This document shows, one piece after another, positions 53,282-64,000 of a stretch of 64,000 bases of DNA. The position numbers and the translations under genes are program-made. Under the pieces are notes generated by a model. That model ran no database searches. It was not told the DNA's origin and was given only the letters and a program-made list of their open reading frames with translations. Position 1 is the first letter of the stretch, and each line of letters begins with the position of its first letter. This DNA comes from Nonomuraea maritima (GTDB taxonomy: Bacteria; Actinomycetota; Actinomycetes; Streptosporangiales; Streptosporangiaceae): contig NZ_FNFB01000010.1 of the NCBI RefSeq assembly GCF_900100395.1, forward strand, positions 59,780 through 123,779, written 5' to 3'.

Positions 53282-54331
53282 ATGCCGGTGGGCCTCACCC
53301 AGCAGACCTTGGGCCAACGCATCGACTCACGCCTGACCGACTTCCTCGAGTCCTGGAGCGCACCCGTCGCCGATCCTGGCGTCGAGGCCGCGTACACGCT
53401 GCTCGCCGACTTCGTCCTCGGCGGCGGCAAACGCGTTCGACCCCAGCTGTGCTACTGGGGTTGGCGCGGCGCGGGCGGCGACGACCGCGACGAGATCATC
53501 AGCGCCGCCGCGGCCCTGGAGCTGTGCCACGCCGGCCTGCTCATCCACGACGACATCATGGACGGCAGCGAGCTGCGCCGCGGCCGGGTCACCGTGCACC
53601 GCGGCCTCGCCCGGCTGCACCACGGGCCTGGCGCCGAGGCGTTCGGCCAGGCAGGCGGCATCCTGCTGGGCACGCTCGCCCTGGCCTGGTCCGACACGCT
53701 GCTGTCGTCGTGCGGCGTCGACCCGCTGCGGCTGCGCGCCGCCCACCACATCTTCGACGCCATGCGCACCGAGGTCATCAGCGGCCAGTACCTCGACGTC
53801 CTCTCCCAGCGCAGGCCCGACGCCTCCGAGTCCGAGGCGCTGACGGTGATCCGCTACAAGAGCGCCAAGTACACCGTCGAGCGGCCGCTGCAGATCGGCG
53901 GCGCGCTCGCCGGCGCCTCCCTTGAGCTGCTCGACGCCTACTCGCGCTTCGGCGTGCCGCTCGGCGAGGCGTTCCAGCTGCGCGACGACGTGCTCGGCAC
54001 CTTCGGCTCGTCCGACGAGACCGGCAAGTCGGCGATCGACGACCTGCGCGAGGGCAAGCGGACCGTGATGTTCGCCCACGCCGCCCACCACGCCTCCCCC
54101 GCCCAGCTCGCCCACCTGCGCGCCTGGCACGGCAACCCCGAGCTGACCGACGAGCGCGCCGCCGAGCTGCGCCAGATCCTCGTCGAGACCGGCGCGCTGG
54201 CCCGGGTCGAGGCGATGATCGGCGAGCGGGTGACCGAGGCCATGGCCACCCTCGCGGCCGCGCCCGTCGAGCCCGAGGCCGCCGACGAGCTGGCGCGGAT
54301 GGCCGACCAGCTCGCCCACCGCACCAAATGA
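53282..54331 (+). CDS. Polyprenyl diphosphate synthase of the encapsulin operon
   Basis: A 349-aa trans-prenyltransferase. First Asp-rich motif DDIMD in LIHDDIMDGSELRRG, GGGKRVRP near residue 42, and the second motif altered to DDVLG, as in many actinobacterial IdsA-type enzymes. It condenses IPP with DMAPP/GPP. Farnesyl diphosphate is the expected product, since it is the substrate of geosmin synthase at the operon end. AAGGAG sets ATG 53282. Prenyl synthases are recognised partners of family 2B encapsulins. It has no long disordered tail for loading. Confidence 0.92.
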   Translation: MPVGLTQQTLGQRIDSRLTDFLESWSAPVADPGVEAAYTLLADFVLGGGKRVRPQLCYWGWRGAGGDDRDEIISAAAALELCHAGLLIHDDIMDGSELRRGRVTVHRGLARLHHGPGAEAFGQAGGILLGTLALAWSDTLLSSCGVDPLRLRAAHHIFDAMRTEVISGQYLDVLSQRRPDASESEALTVIRYKSAKYTVERPLQIGGALAGASLELLDAYSRFGVPLGEAFQLRDDVLGTFGSSDETGKSAIDDLREGKRTVMFAHAAHHASPAQLAHLRAWHGNPELTDERAAELRQILVETGALARVEAMIGERVTEAMATLAAAPVEPEAADELARMADQLAHRTK

Positions 54332-54380
54332 CTTTTCTCGGTAACCGCTGAGTCACCCTCTGAGATTGGTGGAACGTACC

Positions 54381-55790
<1,410 letters not shown>

Positions 55791-55818
55791 CCGTCCGCCC
55801 GTTCCCCGGAGGTGATCC

Positions 55819-59715
<3,897 letters not shown>

Positions 59716-59960
59716 CCTTTATCGCACCCCCTGACACACGCTCTGGGGGTTGTTGTGGCACTGCCTGCGGCAGGGGACGACCACCGAATTCCGGTGATTA
59801 GTCCGAATCCAGGCTACACGAGGTATATGACGCTATGTCTTTTTCGCCGGAATCTGACCCGACCCCTGGAGAACACTGACGAACAGCGCTTTCCCGATAA
59901 CCCACCCCCACCAAGTCGTACGCCCCCCGTGACGCATTCCCCCCGCCCCCCACGAACGAT

Positions 59961-60149
59961 CTACGCCCCGAGAAGCACACCCAGCCCCATAACCCAGCAA
60001 ACCACCAACGCCAAGGCACCACCGACCGCCCAACCCACCCCAACAACCACCCACCCACCGCGACGAAAGCTACCGCCCCACCACCAAGCAGACCCAACCC
60101 GCCCACCGCCCCCTGCCTGGCCGCCCCCTACCTCTCGCCACCCCGCCAC
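59961..60149 (-). CDS. Possible small membrane protein
   Basis: A GTG-initiated 62-codon frame whose last 30 residues (RGGWVVVGVGWAVGGALALV, then CWVMGLGVLLGA before TAG) look like a true transmembrane helix, preceded by a Gly/Trp-rich arm. There is no clear ribosome binding site, and it lies in a compositionally biased region where such text can arise by chance. Included only as a possibility. Confidence 0.22.
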   Translation of the reverse strand: MAGWREVGGGQAGGGGRVGSAWWWGGSFRRGGWVVVGVGWAVGGALALVVCWVMGLGVLLGA

Positions 60150-60985
60150 GGCACCCCCGCCACGGTGGCAGGGCCGTCTTAACGACCGCGACCCGGTCGG
60201 CGCCCCACCTCGGCGGGACGCTCCAGGTCGCCCACCCCGCCGAACACAACCGGACCCTCACCAGGGCGAGACGCAACCCGCCCACCGCCCCTACCTTGCC
60301 GCCGTTGCCTGGCCGCCGTTGCCTGACCGCTCCTGCCTCTCGCCGCCCCCGCCACGGCGCCCCTGCCACGGTGGCCCCCGCCTCTCGCTGTTCCTACCGG
60401 TGCCCCTGCCTCGGCGACCGTTACCCGGTCGACGTCCGCCCGACAGGGCCAGCAGGGCTCTCGGCAGCCTCTCTGGGGTCGCGGCCCCCACCTCGGCGGG
60501 CTACCCACTCACGGCTCCACCTGGGCGAAGACCTCCGGCGGGCCTTATGTCGCCGGTCCCGACTCGGCGGACGCTACCGCGCCACCCCCACCGCTTGGGG
60601 ACAGGACCGGTCGGCATCCACCCCGACGAGCTGCGGACCCCTCGACATGCCCGGTCGGGCCGCCACTTCAACCCCCGACGGACTACCCCGCTCGTCGCTC
60701 CACCTGGGTGGAGACAACCCACCCGATGCCCGCCTCGACGGCCACCACCACCGTGCCGCCAGCCTTGCCTCGACGGGCATCACCGCGCCCCTCAGCAGGC
60801 TCGGTCGAATCGCCGCCCCTCACCTCGACGGAAACCATGGAGTGCCGCCCCACCTGGGCGAACGTCACTCGTTCGGCGCTGCCTGGGCGGGCGGAACCCA
60901 TCCGTCGCCCCGCCGGGCGGGGACCTGCTCGGCCGGCCGCCAGTAGTCCTGCGCTCATCGCCGCCGGCAGATGGGCCGCCGCCCA

Positions 60986-61027
60986 TCACGGTCGGCCCGT
61001 CACGGTCGGCCCGTCACGGTCGGCCCG
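60986..61027 (+). repeat. Three perfect 14-bp tandem repeats
   Basis: TCACGGTCGGCCCG at 60986-60999, 61000-61013 and 61014-61027, followed by a degenerate fourth copy beginning TCGCGGTTGG. Confidence 0.9.
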
Positions 61028-61209
61028 TCGCGGTTGGTAGGGCCGGTGGCGTCGGCTGTCCGTGCGCGCGCACGGGCGGTTGTTCGCGGTTGAGGGCGCG
61101 GCACCGCCTGCGCGCGGCGAGGCGGGCGCGGGGGGCGGCGGCTGATGAGGTCGCCGTGACATCGCTGATGAGCTGCTATTCGTCAGGAAATATCACGACT
61201 CGCGGGGCT

Positions 61210-61237
61210 TTGTCCGGAAACTCATACGCGATAATTT
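61210..61237 (+). promoter_or_regulatory. Candidate promoter of the NlpC/P60 gene
   Basis: TTGTCC (61210-61215) and TAATTT (61232-61237) with a 16-bp spacer in the AT-rich island, about 140 bp upstream of the gene. The long leader contains the 61287-61302 hairpin. Confidence 0.4.
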
Positions 61238-61379
61238 TTCCGCTTATAGCCATATGTGCATCTCAAGCAACCAAAGGGCGTTTTATCGCCATAGAAATGG
61301 CGGAATGTACCGGCGAACGACCTTTGACCCCGGCGCCGTCCCAACCGGCCCGGACGACTGACGGAGCGCTGAAGATGCC

Positions 61380-62288
61380 ATGCACCCGCTACTGACCCCG
61401 CTGCCGGCGATCGCGCTGGCGATCCTCTTCGCCACGCACACCACCGCCGCGGCGGCCGAGGACAGCTGCCCCGCGGCCGTCGGCTGCCATACGGGCACAG
61501 AACCCACCTCGGAATCCGCCACAGAGCCCGACACAGCGTCCGCCCCCTACTCCGACACGGGGTCCGGGGCGCGGCCGGACGCAGGGTCCACCCCGGAGTC
61601 CGACACGGGCTCCGCCGCGCAGCCGGACGCAGGGTCTGCCCCGGAGTCCGACACGGGCTCCGCCGCGCAGCCGGACGCAGGGTCTGCCCCGGAGTCCGGC
61701 GCAGGGTCCGCTGCAAACCCCGCCGCAGAGCCCGCCACGGAGCCCGCCACGGGATCCGGCGCGGAATCCGACGCAGGCCCCGCCACGGCATCCGCCACAG
61801 GGTCGGGCGCTGTGCCCGCGCCGGACGGGGGGTTCGTCCCCGAGACCGCTGCGGGGTCGTCGGCGGGTGCCGTTGTGGCGCGGGCTGCGGTGGAGATGAT
61901 CGGGGTTCCGTACTCGTGGGGTGGCGGTGGTGTGCGCGGGCCTGGCTTCGGGATCGGCAAGGGAGCGAGGACGTGGGGCTTCGACTGCTCCGGCCTCGCC
62001 GAGTACGCCTGGGCGCGGGCAGGGGCCGAGATCGGCACCACCACGCACGAGCAGTGGCGTTCCGGCGTACGCGTCCCGAAGGAGCACGTCCAGCCGGGAG
62101 ATCTCGTCTTCTACGACAGCAACCCGAAGAGCCGCGGCCCCGAGCACGTGGGGATCGCCCTGGACACCGCCCGGATCGTGCACGCCCCGCACACCGGCGA
62201 GGTCGTCCGGATCGAGGCCCTGGAACGACGGACGCTCATGGGCGTGGTCCGTCCCACCGGAAGAGCCACCGACCTCACCCGAGGCTGA
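61380..62288 (+). CDS. Secreted NlpC/P60 cell-wall hydrolase with repeat linker
   Basis: A 302-aa protein. Signal peptide about 1-26. Residues 27-160 are a disordered Ala/Asp/Pro/Ser/Thr/Gly stretch containing three 16-aa repeats (PDAGS(A/T)PES(D/G)(T/A)GSAA(Q/N), 66-113). The C-terminal NlpC/P60 domain has catalytic Cys203 in FDCSGLAEYAW, His256 in EHVGIAL and a downstream polar residue near VHAPH. It cleaves peptide stems of peptidoglycan. The linker probably spans the wall. Weak SD, ATG 61380 follows the AT-rich leader. Confidence 0.87.
   Translation: MHPLLTPLPAIALAILFATHTTAAAAEDSCPAAVGCHTGTEPTSESATEPDTASAPYSDTGSGARPDAGSTPESDTGSAAQPDAGSAPESDTGSAAQPDAGSAPESGAGSAANPAAEPATEPATGSGAESDAGPATASATGSGAVPAPDGGFVPETAAGSSAGAVVARAAVEMIGVPYSWGGGGVRGPGFGIGKGARTWGFDCSGLAEYAWARAGAEIGTTTHEQWRSGVRVPKEHVQPGDLVFYDSNPKSRGPEHVGIALDTARIVHAPHTGEVVRIEALERRTLMGVVRPTGRATDLTRG
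61575..61718 (+). repeat. Three 48-bp in-frame repeats
   Basis: Tandem copies encoding the 16-aa unit of the NlpC/P60 linker. Copies 1 and 2 are nearly identical and copy 3 is diverged. The repeat number may vary between strains. Confidence 0.9.
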
Positions 62289-62543
62289 CCGGCCGAGCCA
62301 GCGTGTCACCGGTGTCCCGCAGGTCGGTGCCGGGAAGGATGAAGGGAACGCTGCCGCCCGCCGCAAGGCGGCCGGGCGCCGAAACCGGGGACGCGCAGTC
62401 CGCCCACGGTGACGGCCGCGCCTGCGGGCCCGGGTCGTGCCGGTGTGCTCGAGACGCAGGCGTACGGTGACGTGCCCGGTCTCGCGGTCGGAGGGCAGGG
62501 CGCGGACAGCGGGGTGTGCGGCGTGGTGAACGGTTCGTTACTT
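62289..62543. other. Intergenic, no supported gene
   Basis: Short frames on both strands have no SD and no domain. The only clear structure is the palindrome pair that follows at 62544. Confidence 0.5.
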
Positions 62544-62576
62544 GACAGCATGCTGTCTACCTGACAACAGGCTGTC
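62544..62576. promoter_or_regulatory. Two tandem palindromic sites upstream of the NERD-pseudokinase gene
   Basis: GACAGCATGCTGTC (62544-62557) is a perfect 14-bp palindrome. GACAACAGGCTGTC (62563-62576) is a second copy matching at 12 of 14 positions, offset by 19 bp. The first overlaps a TTGACA -35-like box (62543-62548). Strong candidate repressor binding region. Confidence 0.65.
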
Positions 62577-62604
62577 CACAGATTCCCGTGCGAGGATAGG
62601 CGGC

Positions 62605-63951
62605 ATGGCAGAGATCGTCGGCGGAGGACGTCCGGTCAACGACGCGGAGCGGCGTGTGATCGCCTACCTGCGCGACCACGCCCCGGCCGACTGGCTGCTG
62701 CTCCACAACATCGAGGTGCCGCGCGGGCACGACGTGTTCGAGGTCGACCTCATCGTGCTGACCGGCCACTCGCTCGTGGTGGTCGACGTCAAGGGCACCC
62801 GCGGCCGCATCGAGGTGTCGGGCTCGCGCTGGTTCCCGCCGCGCCGCGAGGCGTTCGGCTCGCCGGTGACGAAGCTGCGCGGCACGGCCAAGGCGCTCAA
62901 GGGCCTGCTCGTCTCGAAGGCCACGCAGCTCGAACGCGTCTACGTCGACAGCCTGGTGGTGCTCACCTCCCCCGACGCCGAGCTGGTCGACCAGGTCGGG
63001 CGCGACGCGGTCAACGTCACCGACATGCCCCGGCTGATCGACACCCTGAGCGACGTCTCCCGGGTCAGGCGCGGCTGCAGCCCCGAGATCCGGCCGTACA
63101 TGACGGCGGTTCTCGACGCGCTCAACCAGAGCGTCCGGCGCAGCACCGCGCCGCCCAGGTTCGGCAACTGGGAGGTCGAGGAGCAGCTGGGCGGCGACTC
63201 GAAGGTCACCGAATACCGAGCCTTCAACGCCACGCTCCCCGGCAGCGAGACCGTGCTGCTGCGGGTCTACCAGGCCGACCCGCTGGCCGACAACGAGTCG
63301 CGCGCGGCCGAGCGTCAGCGCATCGCCAACGCCTACCAGACGCTGGCCCAGATCCCGCCCCACCCGTGCGTGGTGCGCTCGCGCGACTTCTTCGCGATCG
63401 ACGACGAGAGCCGGTTCGTGCTGGTGCTCGACGACGTCCACGGCCAGGCGCTGCACCTGTCGCTGGGTCAGGGCGCCCGGCTGGGCGTCATCCAGGACCT
63501 CCTGCGCGGGCTCGCGCACGCGCACGCCAACGGCGTCATCCACCGGGCGCTGACCCCCGCCGCGGTGCTCGTCACCGACGACGGGCACGCGGTGCTGACC
63601 GGCTTCGACTACGCCAAGCCGGGGCCGCGCAACTACACGCTGGTCCACGAGCTGGGCAACGTGCTCGACGCCCACTACGTCGCCCCCGAGTGTCACGAGC
63701 GGCCCGACCAGATGAGCACCGCCTCCGACGTGTACGCGGCCGGCGTGATCGCCTACCAGCTCCTCACGGGCCACCTGCCGACCAGCTCCGACGCCCAGGG
63801 CCCCGACGTGCCCGAGATCGTCCGCCGGATGCTCGACCACTCCCCGGGCAAGCGGCCGGGCGCGGCCGAGGCGCTTGAGGCGCTGGAGGGCATCCCCGCG
63901 CAGGAGTCGCGGCTGATGCGTCTCGTCCGCCGCATCGTCTCCAAGCCCTGA
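62605..63951 (+). CDS. NERD domain-pseudokinase fusion protein
   Basis: A 448-aa protein. Residues ~10-115 are a NERD nuclease-related domain with PD-(D/E)XK-like residues: FEVDLIVL (E46, D48) and VVVDVKG (D61, K63). Residues ~186-430 are kinase-like, but the key residues are changed: VLLRVY has R220 where VAIK Lys is expected, HRALTP (313-318) lacks the catalytic Asp of HRD, and GFD (333-335) replaces DFG. NERD-kinase fusions occur in phage-defence proteins such as PglW, which is much larger. Here the protein ends at 63951. ATG 62605 has GAGGA upstream. Confidence 0.85.
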   Translation: MAEIVGGGRPVNDAERRVIAYLRDHAPADWLLLHNIEVPRGHDVFEVDLIVLTGHSLVVVDVKGTRGRIEVSGSRWFPPRREAFGSPVTKLRGTAKALKGLLVSKATQLERVYVDSLVVLTSPDAELVDQVGRDAVNVTDMPRLIDTLSDVSRVRRGCSPEIRPYMTAVLDALNQSVRRSTAPPRFGNWEVEEQLGGDSKVTEYRAFNATLPGSETVLLRVYQADPLADNESRAAERQRIANAYQTLAQIPPHPCVVRSRDFFAIDDESRFVLVLDDVHGQALHLSLGQGARLGVIQDLLRGLAHAHANGVIHRALTPAAVLVTDDGHAVLTGFDYAKPGPRNYTLVHELGNVLDAHYVAPECHERPDQMSTASDVYAAGVIAYQLLTGHLPTSSDAQGPDVPEIVRRMLDHSPGKRPGAAEALEALEGIPAQESRLMRLVRRIVSKP

Positions 63952-64000
63952 CGGACGTCCGTGGCCCGGCAGTCAGGTTGACCGTATATGGTCGGCAACG

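Larger units (their letters stand above)
59716..61379. repeat. 1.66-kb repetitive, mostly non-coding region
   Basis: Strong strand asymmetry: C- and A-rich on the plus strand at 59880-60130, then degenerate repeats to about 60950. Phrases like CACCTCGGCGGG, CACCTGGGCGA, CACCTGGGTGG and CCTCGACGG recur every 60-100 bp. Long open frames cross it on both strands, but their proteins are proline/arginine/histidine-rich without domains, start codons or ribosome sites, so I regard them as compositional. The last ~200 bp (61180-61310) is distinctly AT-rich and holds the promoter of the NlpC/P60 gene plus a hairpin CGCCAT-AGAA-ATGGCG (61287-61302). Confidence 0.6.

Noticed and set aside
61140..61380. 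Possible c-di-AMP (ydaO-type) riboswitch upstream of the NlpC/P60 gene
   Set aside because: Such riboswitches precede wall hydrolases in actinobacteria, but I could not find the conserved core sequences here. A covariance-model search would decide.
62306..62551. Small frames on either strand upstream of the NERD gene (including a plus-strand text ending at the palindrome)
   Set aside because: No SD, no homology-like motifs and ends within the operator palindromes.

Overview
The window comes from a high-GC, Gram-positive actinomycete chromosome, with strong G/C bias at third codon positions throughout. The gene content (geosmin synthase, family 2B encapsulins, a large SARP-type regulator, PucR and TetR regulators, STAS/RsbW-type sigma control, NIS siderophore synthetases, many GTG/TTG starts) fits a filamentous actinomycete. 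A candidate imiditide locus, a RiPP family first characterised from Nonomuraea, makes Streptosporangiaceae/Nonomuraea a reasonable but unproven guess. I saw no rRNA, tRNA, CRISPR array, insertion sequence or integrase.

Layout. 1-6000: a beta-propeller protein cut by the left edge, a cytochrome P450 divergent from an FAD aromatic monooxygenase, a broken small gene, a MazF-like toxin-antitoxin pair, and an SDR-type epimerase followed by two hairpins. 6000-13700: a complete branched-chain-type ABC importer operon (livG-F-H-M-K, minus strand), divergent from a PucR regulator that overlaps an acyl-CoA synthetase. 13700-24200: a membrane M28 peptidase, a frameshifted metallo-beta-lactamase pseudogene, a TauE/SafE exporter, a TetR/MFS efflux pair, a giant SARP/NB-ARC regulator and an FAD monooxygenase whose promoter holds two direct repeats exactly 22 bp apart. 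24200-32200: a serine hydrolase/TetR pair, a lipoprotein amidase in an operon with a carbamoyltransferase, a PLP decarboxylase and a three-domain peptidoglycan hydrolase. 32200-34200: a 46-aa highly charged peptide translationally coupled to a PIMT-like O-methyltransferase (candidate imiditide cluster), then a gene-poor stretch with repeats and terminators. 34200-43700: an SDR/TetR pair with matching operators, a GT9 glycosyltransferase divergent from bifunctional hldE, two divergent IucA/IucC-type NIS synthetases and a flavoprotein disulfide reductase. 43700-53100: a STAS protein, two genes of unclear function (one GT-B-like), a bifunctional PBP, DUF1992 and FolP2-like genes, an RsbW-type kinase, an epimerase and a Zn-dependent alcohol dehydrogenase. 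53200-59450: a four-gene operon of polyprenyl diphosphate synthase, two family 2B encapsulin shell paralogues and two-domain geosmin synthase. 59700-61380: 1.66 kb of repetitive, largely non-coding sequence. 61380-64000: an NlpC/P60 hydrolase with 48-bp repeats and a NERD-pseudokinase protein behind tandem palindromes.

How the genes work together. The most notable unit is the encapsulated terpene operon. The prenyl synthase would make farnesyl diphosphate. Geosmin synthase would convert it to geosmin. The two shell paralogues would form a mixed compartment, and only one of them keeps a canonical-looking cyclic-nucleotide-binding motif. The second notable unit is the precursor/PIMT pair, which probably makes an aspartimide-containing peptide. 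Several regulator/target pairs have visible dyad operators at their intergenic centres.
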